From positions 1-39,808 of the forward strand of contig CAMBFS010000012.1 of NCBI GenBank assembly GCA_945865755.1: a stretch of DNA of 39,808 nucleotides, written 5' to 3'. The translations under genes were made by a program, and so were the position numbers. Of this stretch, positions 8,122 through 17,045 are shown piece after piece. Below the pieces are notes generated by a model. It did not search any database. It saw only the letters and a list, made by a program, of their open reading frames with translations, and was not told where the DNA came from. Position 1 is the first letter of the stretch, and each line of letters starts with the position of its first letter. The DNA comes from Klebsiella pneumoniae (GTDB taxonomy: Bacteria; Desulfobacterota; Binatia; Bin18).

Positions 8122-8745
8122 ATGAAAAGTTTCCAAGTGCTCCGAGCGGCGCTGGAAGGAAGTACGTCGCATGACGGTCCACTCTCCAGCGCCCCTCGTC
8201 ATGCTTCGGTCTGTGTCCTTGTCGCGGAAGCTGATCCCACTCCGCATATCTGTTTCATCCGCCGCGCGCGGTGGGATGGTGATCCGTGGTCCGAGCATAT
8301 CGCCTTCCCTGGCGGGTCGCGTTCGGGCGATGAGACCGCGCTGGAAACCGTGCGCCGCGAAGTGCACGAGGAAGTCGGCGTCACCATTGGTGAGGAGGCG
8401 GAGTTGGTGCGGTTGCCGCAGCTCCGCATTCGACTGGCTGGGAAAGAAAAGCTGCTACTGCTTGATTCGTTTGTCTGTCATCTCACCGGACCACCCCCGC
8501 CGTTACAGTGCAGTCCAGAAGTCGCGTCCGCGTTCTGGACCCCGGTCTCGGAGTTGTGGAGCGCGCAAAATCTCGATCACCTGGTGTTAGGCGACCGAGG
8601 CGATGTCCTGGTCTACCCGGCGATCCGTCTGCCGCAGGGTACCGTGTTCGGGATTACCCTGCGCGTGCTGACGCTCTTGTCCGACCAACTCGGCATTCCC
8701 CTGCGGTACCTGGAAGAGATTCCGCTGCTCCGGCGCGCGAGCTAG
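8122..8745 (+). CDS. Nudix hydrolase (CoA pyrophosphatase-like)
   Basis: 207 residues. A perfect Nudix box is present: GSRSGDE...REVHEEVGV fits G-x5-E-x7-REUxEExGU, the magnesium-binding catalytic loop that hydrolyses nucleoside diphosphates linked to another moiety. The segment before it, EHIAFPGGSRSG, resembles the UPF0035/CoA-pyrophosphatase branch (HxGxVAFPGG), which cleaves CoA and acyl-CoAs to phosphopantetheine derivatives; this substrate is an inference. The gene is convergent with the acyl-CoA-dehydrogenase-like gene: both stops share the palindrome CTAG at 8742-8745, so the reading frames overlap by four bases. The ATG has only a weak upstream GGGGAAA site. Confidence 0.88.
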   Translation: MKSFQVLRAALEGSTSHDGPLSSAPRHASVCVLVAEADPTPHICFIRRARWDGDPWSEHIAFPGGSRSGDETALETVRREVHEEVGVTIGEEAELVRLPQLRIRLAGKEKLLLLDSFVCHLTGPPPPLQCSPEVASAFWTPVSELWSAQNLDHLVLGDRGDVLVYPAIRLPQGTVFGITLRVLTLLSDQLGIPLRYLEEIPLLRRAS

Positions 8746-9929
8746 AACAACGGGTCCCCCGCCTCCAACCCCAGCAGCAGCCGCCCGGCTGGCCGATACA
8801 TCTTGGGGTGCACAATGCCATGCTGGCACGCGGTCACGATGTCTCGCATGATCCGGTCAAGCGGGTGGCTGCGATAGATCGCGCTGGTCGCCGCCAAGTC
8901 ATACATCGAAGTAATGACCTCCTTGGCGACGCGGTGCGTGTCGATCAACATGATGCGATAGAGCGCGCGCTGCCGAGGCGACAGCTTCTCCTTACGATTC
9001 AGCATGTCCCATAGTTCCGTCAAACTGGAATAGGTGAAGCTCCGTACCGCGGCCAGCGCGCCTTCGGCCACGGCGATGGCCTCATGCACACGCGACTCCT
9101 CACGCAAGAGACGAGAACCGAACAGCTTGTGTGGGTCGGGCGCGAGTTCCTTGTGATTGGCCAATTCGATCACGGCATCAATGCCCGCGCGGGCGAGCCC
9201 CAATGGTACTCCGGCGTGAGTCACGAGAAAGAGTGGCGGAAACCGATAGAGCGTCCCGGAGTAGGGTGGGCGCTCCGCGAAACTCCAGCTCTCGATGAAC
9301 GGGACGAAAACATCCGTGACCTCGAAATCGTGGCTGCCGGTGCCAAGGAGGCCAGTGGTATTCCACGTGTCGAGAATCTTGCAGGCGGCGGGCGGGAAGG
9401 TCATCACCCGCGTCTCCGGCTGACCGTTGGGGAGCAGGCGTGGTTGTCCGTTCTCGAAGACGACGCAGCCACCGACGAGGAGCGAGGCATGCTGACAGCC
9501 ACTGCCGAACCGGTAACGACCAGTGACACGATACCCACCATCCCCCACTTCCGCGCGTCCGACCGGCACGACTTGGCCAGCCAGAGAAAACCCGACATGA
9601 CCACACAGCCGTTGCGCGACCTCCGGGGCGAGGAACGCGCCGGCGAAACTGCCCGCCGACGAGATCATTGAGCACCAGCCTACCGAGCCGTCGATGCGTG
9701 AGAGTTCCTCGACCACGCGGGTTTGCGTCATGGGATCGAGTTCGAGCCCGCCATAGGCGCGTGGGACCGCCAAGCGGAACGCGCCCAAGGTTCTGAGGGC
9801 ATCGACGACCGGGGCTGGGAGCCGTCGTTGCGACTCCATGGTGTCGCGGTGCTCCTGAATCAGTGGAGCCAAGGCTTGCGCGGCGGTAACAATGTCGTGT
9901 TCGGCGGGTGTCGCATACTGGGTGGTCAT
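8742..9929 (-). CDS. Acyl-CoA-dehydrogenase-fold flavin monooxygenase (HpaH/DszC-like)
   Basis: 395 residues with the acyl-CoA dehydrogenase fold: an N-terminal helical domain (RRLPAPVVDALRTLGAFRLAVPRAYGGLEL), then RVVEELSRIDGSVGWCSMISS, a central beta domain (YRVTGRYRFGSGCQHASLLVGG), and a C-terminal helical domain. The GSVGW.. and FGSGCQHA motifs and the lack of the usual catalytic Glu context of fatty-acid enzymes place it with reduced-flavin-dependent monooxygenases such as p-hydroxyphenylacetate hydroxylase oxygenase components, DszC and related proteins. These need a separate flavin reductase, which is not evident nearby. AAAGGAG precedes the ATG. It is divergent from the luciferase-like gene at 10093 (163 bp apart), and the shared upstream region probably holds both promoters. 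Confidence 0.85.
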   Translation of the reverse strand: MTTQYATPAEHDIVTAAQALAPLIQEHRDTMESQRRLPAPVVDALRTLGAFRLAVPRAYGGLELDPMTQTRVVEELSRIDGSVGWCSMISSAGSFAGAFLAPEVAQRLCGHVGFSLAGQVVPVGRAEVGDGGYRVTGRYRFGSGCQHASLLVGGCVVFENGQPRLLPNGQPETRVMTFPPAACKILDTWNTTGLLGTGSHDFEVTDVFVPFIESWSFAERPPYSGTLYRFPPLFLVTHAGVPLGLARAGIDAVIELANHKELAPDPHKLFGSRLLREESRVHEAIAVAEGALAAVRSFTYSSLTELWDMLNRKEKLSPRQRALYRIMLIDTHRVAKEVITSMYDLAATSAIYRSHPLDRIMRDIVTACQHGIVHPKMYRPAGRLLLGLEAGDPLF

Positions 9930-10092
9930 ACGTGCTCCTTTGTTTTCGGTGAGGACGGCTCTTACCTTGCCATATTTCGGGGAAAGAAAAAGAGGCGGGC
10001 GGTTACGTTCCCGCGTCCCCTGGCTCCTTTCCCGGGCTTTTGCTAGGGTTTGCCCTCCACCCCAACAGCATTACAAAAAATGGAGTTACCTT

Positions 10093-11259
10093 ATGTCACA
10101 ACGACTTGGCTTTGGCGTCTTTCTCGCTCCGCATCATCCCATTGGCGAACATCCCACTCTGCAATTTCAACGCGACCTCGAACTCGCGGCGTGGGCGGAC
10201 AAACTGCAATACGACGAATTCTGGGTCGGCGAACATCATTCCGCTGGCTGGGAGACGATTGGCTCGCCGGAAATGTTCCTGGTCGCCGCCGCCGAGCGTA
10301 CCCACCGTATCCGGCTTGGCACTGGGGTGATCTCCGTTCCCTATCATCACCCATTCCATATCGCGCAGCGCATGGTGCACCTCGATCATCTGAGCTACGG
10401 GCGCGCGATGCTCGGCGTCGGGCCAGGCGCGTTACCCTCGGATGCGGTCATGCTCGGCATCGATCCAATGGTCCAACGGCAACGCATGGACGAAGGGTTG
10501 GGCGCGGTGTTGCGATTGTTCAATGACCAAGAGCCGGTCAGCATCGAAAGCGACTGGTTCACATTGCGTGAGGCGGCTTTGCAAATTCGCCCGCTTCAGG
10601 AACGCATCCCGGTCGCCGTGGCCTCGACGATCTCACCATCAGGAATGTTGACCGCTGGCAAATATGGGGTAGGGGTGCTCTCGCTTGCGTCGTATCTTGA
10701 AGAAGGGTTGACGGCGCTACCGACGCAGTGGGGATTTGGCGAGACCTCCGCGCGTGAGCATGGGCAACATCTTGACCGTGCGAGCTGGCGCATTGTCATG
10801 CCGATCCACTTGTCCACCTCGAAAGAACAAGCCTGGCGTGAAGTCGGAGATGGCTTGAAACAGTGGCAGAACGATTACATTGTGGGGATTCTTGGCACCC
10901 CGAAACGTAAGCCTTTTGATGACGGCTACACGGCGGCGCGCGTGCTTGATGAGCACGGCGGCGGGATTTTCGGCACGCCGGAGGATGCACTGGATAAGAT
11001 CGAGCGGTTACAGAAACTCTCTGGCGGCTTCGGCACGCTGCTCTGCTTCGCGCACGATTGGGTCCCGCGCGACTTGGCGTTGCGCAGCTACGAGATGTTG
11101 GCGCGTTACGTCATGCCACACACGCAAGGACTCATCCGCCCGTTACAGGTGTCGGCGGACCGCGTCCAAGCGAACCAGGTGGACCTCATGGCGCGTTCAA
11201 GTGGCGCTGTTCTGAAGGCGATTCGAGACTATAACGAGGCGCATCCGCGGAACAAGTAG
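10093..11259 (+). CDS. Luciferase-like (LLM class) flavin monooxygenase, LimB-like
   Basis: 388 residues. The sequence opens RLGFGVFLAPHHPIGEHPTL and continues with WADKLQYDEFWVGEHHSAGWE, RIRLGTGVISVPYHHPFHIA and GRAMLGVGPGALPSDA, the pattern of FMN-dependent bacterial-luciferase and limonene-monooxygenase-like proteins. Such enzymes insert oxygen using reduced flavin supplied by a reductase. The substrate is unknown; an alkane, ketone or terpenoid is possible. The ATG at 10093 has GGAG 10 bp upstream; the frame is open further upstream but no earlier start has a site. It is divergent from the HpaH/DszC-like gene and followed by repeats and the SMP-30 gene on the same strand. Confidence 0.87.
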   Translation: MSQRLGFGVFLAPHHPIGEHPTLQFQRDLELAAWADKLQYDEFWVGEHHSAGWETIGSPEMFLVAAAERTHRIRLGTGVISVPYHHPFHIAQRMVHLDHLSYGRAMLGVGPGALPSDAVMLGIDPMVQRQRMDEGLGAVLRLFNDQEPVSIESDWFTLREAALQIRPLQERIPVAVASTISPSGMLTAGKYGVGVLSLASYLEEGLTALPTQWGFGETSAREHGQHLDRASWRIVMPIHLSTSKEQAWREVGDGLKQWQNDYIVGILGTPKRKPFDDGYTAARVLDEHGGGIFGTPEDALDKIERLQKLSGGFGTLLCFAHDWVPRDLALRSYEMLARYVMPHTQGLIRPLQVSADRVQANQVDLMARSSGAVLKAIRDYNEAHPRNK

Positions 11260-11300
11260 CGCTAATAAATTTTGAGGTCCGAGTTTGGTAAGAGAAGGTA

Positions 11301-11328
11301 GGCCGGAATAAGCGGAGCGTTTCCGGCC
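11301..11328. repeat. Palindrome GGCCGGAA...TTCCGGCC
   Basis: An 8- to 9-bp stem around TAAGCGGAGCG sits 42 bp after the stop of the luciferase-like gene. The GGAATAAGCG-GAGCG-TTCC pattern is a common short interspersed repeat in many bacterial genomes. It may act as a transcript end, but no T-run follows. Confidence 0.6.
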
Positions 11329-11339
11329 TGTATGCCCGC

Positions 11340-11468
11340 GCCGGGAACGGCCTATGGCCTTATCCCGGCTTACGCCTCCGACGAGAGCGAGGTCATTGCG
11401 ATGAGGCGGAAAATGACCGGCAGCAGCCGCGAACGCCGGGAACGGCCTGGGGCCTCATCCCGGCCTAC
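11340..11468. repeat. Pair of 34-bp direct repeats
   Basis: Two copies (11340-11373 and 11435-11468), 30 of 34 bases alike, each beginning GCCGGGAACGGCCT and ending ATCCCGGC(T/C)TAC. Each can fold on GCCGGGA/TCCCGGC. They fill the space between 11259 and the SMP-30 gene, and no gene was seen there. Confidence 0.7.
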
Positions 11469-11554
11469 AACTTTGGTCCACCGCTCTTGTCCCCCCACGC
11501 AATTTCTGTCACCAAGAGCGGCACCCCGTACTTGGGGGAATAAGGAGAGACACG

Positions 11555-12493
11555 ATGGCGCAGATTCGCGAAATTGCTTCAGGACTACAGTTTCCAGAAG
11601 GTCCCATTGCCATGGATGATGGCAGTGTGTTGGTGGTGGAGATTAAGCGCGGCACGCTCACACGGGTGAAGCCGGATGGCACGCTTCAGGTTGTCGCCGA
11701 GACCGGCGGCGGACCCAACGGTGCCGCACTGGGTCCCGATGGCATGGTGTATATTTGCAATGATGGCGGGTTTGATTGGATGGAAATCGACGGACTCACC
11801 GTCCCCGGTCATACTCCGCATAGCTACACGCGTGGGAGTATCCAGCGCGCGAATCTCTCGACTGGCAAAGTCGAGACGCTCTATACCCAGTGTGATGGGC
11901 ACGCGCTCAAAGGGCCGAATGACATTGTCTTCGATGGCAATGGCGGCTTCTGGTTTACTGACTTTGGCAAAGTGTATGAACGTTCGCAGGACCGGACCGG
12001 CATTTTTTACGCCAAGACCGATGGGTCAATAGTGAAAGAGGTTGTGTTTCCGATGAACGGCCCCAACGGGATTGGCCTCGCCCCTGGTGATAAAAAACTC
12101 TACGTCGCCGAAACGATGACCGCTCGTGTGTGGGAATGGGACGTGCTTGGTCCGGGACAACTGGGACAGAAGAAGGGAGTTGGAGGCCCGTTGTTACAAG
12201 GGCCCGGTGGAGCTTCATTACTGACCGGGTTGCCAGGCTACCAACTGCTGGATTCGCTAGCGGTCGATAGCGAAGGTTATGTCTGTGTGGCGACGATTAT
12301 TAACGGGGGCATCACCGCGATTTCTCCGGATGGTAAGAAGATCGACCATGTCGCACTGCCTGATCCGTTGACGACAAATGTCTGTTTTGGCGGCAAGGAC
12401 ATGCGGACAGCGTATGCGACGTTGTCAGGCACCGGCAAACTGGTGGCGATAGACTGGCCGCGTCCAGGGCTGCGATTGCATTATGCGGCATAG
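11555..12493 (+). CDS. SMP-30/gluconolactonase/LRE family protein
   Basis: 312 residues, a six-bladed calcium-dependent beta-propeller of the SMP-30/gluconolactonase family, which usually opens sugar or aromatic lactones. Expected metal ligands are present: Glu in LQFPEGPIAM, Asn in GGPNGAALG or LKGPNDIVFDGNGGFWFTDFG, Asn in NGPNGIGLAPGDKKLYVAET, and Asp in LLDSLAVDSEGYV. AAGGAGAG lies before the ATG. The gene is followed after 96 bp by a VOC protein on the same strand. The lactone substrate is not predictable; the neighbours (oxygenases, amidohydrolase) would fit a role in ring or lactone catabolism. Confidence 0.88.
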   Translation: MAQIREIASGLQFPEGPIAMDDGSVLVVEIKRGTLTRVKPDGTLQVVAETGGGPNGAALGPDGMVYICNDGGFDWMEIDGLTVPGHTPHSYTRGSIQRANLSTGKVETLYTQCDGHALKGPNDIVFDGNGGFWFTDFGKVYERSQDRTGIFYAKTDGSIVKEVVFPMNGPNGIGLAPGDKKLYVAETMTARVWEWDVLGPGQLGQKKGVGGPLLQGPGGASLLTGLPGYQLLDSLAVDSEGYVCVATIINGGITAISPDGKKIDHVALPDPLTTNVCFGGKDMRTAYATLSGTGKLVAIDWPRPGLRLHYAA

Positions 12494-12589
12494 AGCAGAG
12501 TCAGCGCGGAGAGCGGCGGTTGCCTCTTTTCGTGCGCTCTGGTAGGGCAAGGAATAGTTTAGTCATGGAAGAAAGAAAGGAGATTGACG

Positions 12590-12967
12590 ATGATTGCATA
12601 CGTAACGATTGGGACCAGTAACATGGAACGGGCGACGAAGTTTTATAACGCGCTGTTCGCTGAAATCGATCCGGCGATCAAGGTCGTGATGGATGCTGGC
12701 AGAATTAAACTCTGGGGAAAACCCGGTGCTCCGAATCTCGCGGTGTCCACGCCGTTTGATGGCAAGGCTGCCAGCGTCGGTAACGGCGTCATGGTCGCGT
12801 TTGGCGCGGACAGCCCGGCGAAAGTCGATGCCATTTACAAAAAGGCGATAGAACTGGGTGGCACTGACGAAGGGGCCCCAGGTCGGCGCGGGGGAGATAA
12901 GGGACCCTACGTTGGATATTTTCGCGATCTGGACGGCAATAAGCTGAACGCGATCTGCATGAAGTAA
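12590..12967 (+). CDS. VOC family (glyoxalase-fold) protein
   Basis: 125 residues, a single vicinal-oxygen-chelate domain: MIAYVTIGTSNMERATKFYNAL opens the first beta-alpha-beta-beta-beta module and GPYVGYFRDLDGNKLNAIC closes the second. The Glu/His metal ligands of true glyoxalase I are incomplete (the last strand has Asn-Ala where many have Glu), so it may be a dioxygenase-like or binding relative. AAAGGAG stands 9 bp before the ATG at 12590; a TTG six bases earlier is less likely. It probably shares a transcript with the SMP-30 gene. Confidence 0.8.
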   Translation: MIAYVTIGTSNMERATKFYNALFAEIDPAIKVVMDAGRIKLWGKPGAPNLAVSTPFDGKAASVGNGVMVAFGADSPAKVDAIYKKAIELGGTDEGAPGRRGGDKGPYVGYFRDLDGNKLNAICMK

Positions 12968-12984
12968 CGGAATATTCACTCAAT

Positions 12985-13015
12985 CCCCCCTCACCCTCTC
13001 CCAGCCGGGAGAGGG
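12985..13015. terminator. Palindromic repeat between convergent genes, putative transcript end
   Basis: CCCTCTCCC-AGCC-GGGAGAGGG (12994-13015) is a perfect 9-bp stem with a 4-base loop, lying 18 bp after the VOC stop and before the 3' end of the minus-strand TGT gene. It is the intact version of the repeat split by the MITE near 7.9-8.05 kb. No clear T-run is present, so terminator function is a guess from position. Confidence 0.5.
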
Positions 13016-13067
13016 AACTTTGGCCCCCCACTAACTTCATGCTTTTGTCCCAACCCGGGGCAGGAAG

Positions 13068-15167
13068 TCAGCGGCACTCCGTAAACTGCGGATGGTTCTC
13101 GATAAGCTGCGCGAAATGCGCGTGCTCGGCAATGGGCAAAGTCGCTGGGAATTGCACATGACTGCGACGCCACCGCGCGAGCCAGTGCTGGTCTAACAGT
13201 CGCGGCGAGAGCGGATGCTCTTCGGCCCCGGTCGCGCGTGTGAACGCGAGGGTGGTGGCCGATTTCGGCCCTGACCCCATGCCCTCCGCGACAAAAAATC
13301 CCGCAGCCAACAGAGCCACGCGCACGGCGGTGGACGCGGAGTAGGTGTAGAGTTCGACGGATTTCGTCGCGCAGTGCTGAAAAATGCGCGTGAAAATTTC
13401 GACGGTCCACAACGCGGCGTGGCTATTGGCCGAGAACAAGTCGTAGAAAATCAGATCAGGAATGCTCGCCGTTTCGAGGCAATCACGGAAGTCTTCCTTG
13501 AGTAATTCCCAGTGGAGCAGGCCGGAAGCGTGTTCCCACTTGCCGGTTTCCAGCAGTTTGAACGGGGCGCCGTGCCGAAGATGCGTGAACGGGCCAGGCT
13601 GTTTCGCGGCGAGCAGGAGCGGATCAAGGTCCCGTTCGATGCTCACCAGGCGCAACCGGCGTGGCGCGGTTTCCCCTCTTGCCGCATAACATTTTTCAAA
13701 GCAGTGAATGGCGGCCATAGCGTTGAACGCCGCGCCCAGTCCCACGTCCCAGATCACAAGCTCGTCGTCGCCGAGAGTCGGTGGTGTGAGGAGCCGTGCG
13801 GCCAGGCACGACTGCTCGACGTAGAGCTTCTGGGCTTCGTCCTCTGGCGCGATCACCGAGTGCATTACTTCGCCGGAGCTGATTTGGCGAATGCTCGCAA
13901 AGCCGTGCACGGGGCGATGAATTTCGTAATCGCCCAACCGCTCAGGGCGGGTGGGTGCGGGCTTTTTCGGTGGGTGGCCAGGATGCTCTTCATCGGTGCG
14001 CACCAGCTCAACGCGGTGCTTCTCGTAGTAGGCCAGGAAGTCATCGCGCAGAATGCTGTCCCGCATCTCGCGCATCAACCGATGATAGAACGCCAGATTG
14101 TGCTGACCCAGCAGGTGCCACCCCAAGGCTTCACTGGCTTTGATGAGATGATGGAGGTACGCGCGCGAGTAGTGGCGGCAGGTCTGACACGCGCACTGTG
14201 CATCCAGCGGCTCTTCGGCGAATTTATAGACCGCGCGATGCAGCTTCAGCTTGCCGTGTGAGGTGAAGACCACCCCGCGTTGGGCCAATTGCGTGGGCAT
14301 GATGCAGTCGAACATATCGACCCCACGATGCACGCTCTCCAGGATGTCGATGGGGGTGCCCACGCCCATGAGGTACCGTGGAAGTGTCGTGGGCAGATAG
14401 CCTGTGACCAGCGCGGTCATGTCGTACCGCTCACGATGGGTTTCGCCGACGGCGAGGCCACCAATGGCGAGACCGTCAAAGGGTAGCTCGCGTAAAAACG
14501 TGGCGCTCTGCTTCCGCAGTTCCGGATGACAGGCCCCTTGCACGATGCCAAACAGCGCTTGGGGCGAGTCGCCTCTGGCTTGCAGGGAGCGTTCCGCCCA
14601 CCGGTGCGTGAGCAACATGGCCTCCTCAGCGTCCGTGTAAGTGGCGGTGGAGGGGATGCACTGGTCGAGCGCCATGATGATGTCGCCTCCGATGGTGCGC
14701 TGCATGGCGATGCTCGACTCCGGCGAGAGCAGGTGCGCGGTGCCATCGACATAACTTTGGAAACAGGCCCCGTCTTCGTTCATGGTCCGAGAATGGAGCA
14801 GCGAAAAAATCTGAAAGCCGCCGGAGTCGGTCAGTACCGGACCGTCCCAGTGCATGAAGCGGTGGATGCCGCCGAACCGCTGAAAGACTTCCGGCCCAGG
14901 ACGCAGCAGCAGGTGGTACGTATTCGCGAGCAGCACGCGCGTGCCCGTGGCTTTGAGCGTGTCAATCGTTTGGGCTTTCACGGTGGCCTGTGTGCCGACC
15001 GGCATGAAGATCGGCGTGTGCACTTCACCATGAAGCGTCTGCATGGTCGCTGCGCGCGCGTGGGAGCCGCTGGCTTCCTTGTGGACGAAGAACGGTAAGC
15101 GTGCCCGCGGCGCGTGCGCCTCTTGTCTTTCACTGATGAATGGTGGAGCAGGGGGAGTGGTGGTCAT
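13068..15167 (-). CDS. tRNA-guanine transglycosylase fused to an MnmC-like methyltransferase domain
   Basis: 699 residues. Residues about 25-390 are a TGT domain, which swaps G34 of tRNA for a queuosine precursor: base-binding Asp114 (LTDSGGFQ), Asp168 (MALDQC), nucleophile Asp287 (DMFDCIMPT), and zinc ligands Cys325, Cys327, Cys330 and His356. The usual PTRxAR after the nucleophile reads PTQLAQRG, so two Arg involved in tRNA contact are Gln. Residues about 415-660 match the SAM-dependent MnmC/DUF752 methyltransferase type: GEVMHSVIAPEDEAQKLYVEQ, motif I VIWDVGLGAAFNAMA, then RLRLVSIERDLDPL and PDLIFYDLFSANSHAALW. The ATG at 15167 starts MTTTPPAPPF; its ribosome site is weak. The amine oxidase ends 67 bp upstream on the same strand. 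Family calls are safe; the reaction of the fused protein is not known. Confidence 0.88.
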   Translation of the reverse strand: MTTTPPAPPFISERQEAHAPRARLPFFVHKEASGSHARAATMQTLHGEVHTPIFMPVGTQATVKAQTIDTLKATGTRVLLANTYHLLLRPGPEVFQRFGGIHRFMHWDGPVLTDSGGFQIFSLLHSRTMNEDGACFQSYVDGTAHLLSPESSIAMQRTIGGDIIMALDQCIPSTATYTDAEEAMLLTHRWAERSLQARGDSPQALFGIVQGACHPELRKQSATFLRELPFDGLAIGGLAVGETHRERYDMTALVTGYLPTTLPRYLMGVGTPIDILESVHRGVDMFDCIMPTQLAQRGVVFTSHGKLKLHRAVYKFAEEPLDAQCACQTCRHYSRAYLHHLIKASEALGWHLLGQHNLAFYHRLMREMRDSILRDDFLAYYEKHRVELVRTDEEHPGHPPKKPAPTRPERLGDYEIHRPVHGFASIRQISSGEVMHSVIAPEDEAQKLYVEQSCLAARLLTPPTLGDDELVIWDVGLGAAFNAMAAIHCFEKCYAARGETAPRRLRLVSIERDLDPLLLAAKQPGPFTHLRHGAPFKLLETGKWEHASGLLHWELLKEDFRDCLETASIPDLIFYDLFSANSHAALWTVEIFTRIFQHCATKSVELYTYSASTAVRVALLAAGFFVAEGMGSGPKSATTLAFTRATGAEEHPLSPRLLDQHWLARWRRSHVQFPATLPIAEHAHFAQLIENHPQFTECR

Positions 15168-15234
15168 GGCGTGTTCTTTCTTATGACGGGGGCGCCAGGT
15201 GCGCAGTGACAGACACAATGATCGTGAGGTTGCC

Positions 15235-16842
15235 CTAGCTACCGGTCGTGAGGCGGCGCACCACGAAGTCGGCGGCCAGGCGACCGGTCTCCGCCGCGCC
15301 ATTCATAAAGCCGTAGAACGCGTTACTCAGATGCTCTCCCGCGAAGACGAGATTCCAAACGTGGACTTCCTGACGTTCCGTGGCGTCTTCGGCGTCAATC
15401 CACTGGAACCCGCCGAACTGGGTGAGTTGCCCCGGTTTGAAATTCGCATACGCCCCGCGCGAGAACCGGCTCTTGCCCCAATTCGTCCGCAGAAATGTGT
15501 CGGTGGAGGCCGCCGCGACTCCTGGGATGAGCTTCTCAAGGCGCTGGACAAAGGTGCGACCGACCGACCGTGCGCCGCCTTTTTCCAACACGGCCACCTC
15601 ACGGCCACCGAGATAGTAGGTTAAGGCCCCGTCCGTTCGTTCGGGTTGTCGCTGGGTGGCATCCCACACTTCCGCGTAGCCGAGATCCGTCCAAGCCGCG
15701 ACGGCGAATCCTTGGGGATGCCGCCAGGCGCGCGTGCGAAAGCCGGCGATCACCTTCTCATTACGACCAAGGCTGCCTTTGTGAATGAACTGCCGGAGCT
15801 GGTCGGGCAGAGGGACATCAAGCTTCACCCGCCGGAGCACCGGGAAAGGAATCGTGAGTAGCACCATGTCGGCGACCACGGTCTCCCCCGAGGCAAAGTG
15901 GAGGCGAAAGGTCTCTTCTTGCGCATTGAGCCGGAGCAATTCCATCCGCATCTGGATTTGTCCATCAAGCTGCCGCGTGAGCCCTTCGATGATCTTGCTC
16001 GTGCCTCCCTTGACCACGAACACTTCATCACTGTTTCCCAGCACCTCGACGGCCTGTCCATCGACGGTGGGGAGATTAAAGATCAGTTGTAAGGCCGAGG
16101 AGTTCTTGGGTTCGACGCCGTACTCGGTGCGAATGGAGTTCTCAATCAGCGTGCGAATATAGGCTTTGTGGATCACCCCCGCATGACGATCGAGATAGTC
16201 TTTGACCGAAAGCTGGTCGAGTTCACGGGCGACGCTAGGGAAGTCCGCATCGAGTCGCTCGCTGTCACTGGCGATCTGGGCGGCGAGAGGCAGCAAGTCC
16301 GTCGCGACCTCAGCTTCGTCGCGGGCCGTGCCATCGAAGAAATATCCGGTCTCGGGAAATGGGAACCGCTGCGCGTCCTTGATACGGTCAAAGAGTTCGA
16401 GGTTGAAGTCTTCGACAAGTTGGAGCATCTCCTCGTGGTCACTATTAATGAGTTCAGCGCCGAGATCGGTGACCACTCCCTCACCGATTGTGCCAGAGGT
16501 AGAGAAAATTCGCCCTCCAACCCGAGGCAGCGCTTCGTAGACCGTGGCCCGGATGCCAGCCTTTTTGAGCTGATAGGCGGCATTGAGCCCGGCGAGACCG
16601 CCACCCACGATGGCCACGCGGGCATTCGCTCCCAAACTGGTCGCGGCCCGCACGGGGAATGGCCAGACGCTTGACACCACGCCGGTGGCCCCCGCGAGGG
16701 CCACGGTTTTCAGTAATCGTCTCCGGCTCCAGCCCACCTGCTCTTTGGCGACAGGGGCCGGCTTGCCTTCTGCTTGTAGGTGCTCGCGTCGCGCGCGCTG
16801 CAGCGCGAGAAGCAACCGTCGAAAAAGCAACGTGTGTGACAT
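15235..16842 (-). CDS. Tat-exported FAD-dependent amine oxidase
   Basis: 535 residues. A twin-arginine signal (WSRRRLLKTVALAG) follows a 36-residue N-terminal extension, predicting export of a folded, cofactor-loaded enzyme. The FAD-binding Rossmann motif is VAIVGGGLAGLNAAYQLKKAG, then YEALPRVGGRIFS and VVTDLGAELIN, the GGRxxS and GxxxxG motifs of flavin monoamine oxidases. The C-terminus VFAGEHLSNAFYGFMNGAAETG carries the second FAD-contact motif. These enzymes oxidise amines or amino acids to imines with oxygen, giving peroxide. AAGGAG precedes the ATG. The TGT fusion follows 67 bp downstream, so the two may be cotranscribed although their functions look unrelated. Confidence 0.9.
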   Translation of the reverse strand: MSHTLLFRRLLLALQRARREHLQAEGKPAPVAKEQVGWSRRRLLKTVALAGATGVVSSVWPFPVRAATSLGANARVAIVGGGLAGLNAAYQLKKAGIRATVYEALPRVGGRIFSTSGTIGEGVVTDLGAELINSDHEEMLQLVEDFNLELFDRIKDAQRFPFPETGYFFDGTARDEAEVATDLLPLAAQIASDSERLDADFPSVARELDQLSVKDYLDRHAGVIHKAYIRTLIENSIRTEYGVEPKNSSALQLIFNLPTVDGQAVEVLGNSDEVFVVKGGTSKIIEGLTRQLDGQIQMRMELLRLNAQEETFRLHFASGETVVADMVLLTIPFPVLRRVKLDVPLPDQLRQFIHKGSLGRNEKVIAGFRTRAWRHPQGFAVAAWTDLGYAEVWDATQRQPERTDGALTYYLGGREVAVLEKGGARSVGRTFVQRLEKLIPGVAAASTDTFLRTNWGKSRFSRGAYANFKPGQLTQFGGFQWIDAEDATERQEVHVWNLVFAGEHLSNAFYGFMNGAAETGRLAADFVVRRLTTGS

Positions 16843-17045
16843 GTCGGACTCCTTAGTTTGCGGATGGCATCTCCCGAGCGGACTTTTGCCCGCTCGGGGT
16901 CTTTTCCACGTGACACCCTGCGTATTCTATGTACCAAGAAATTGTCTGGGTCTCTATTGCGGGAGCGATCCTCAACGGGAGGAGCGCGTGCGGCCGCATG
17001 GCCCGCACATCTGGCGGCAAGACGAGGGGCCCCCAAAATGCAAAG

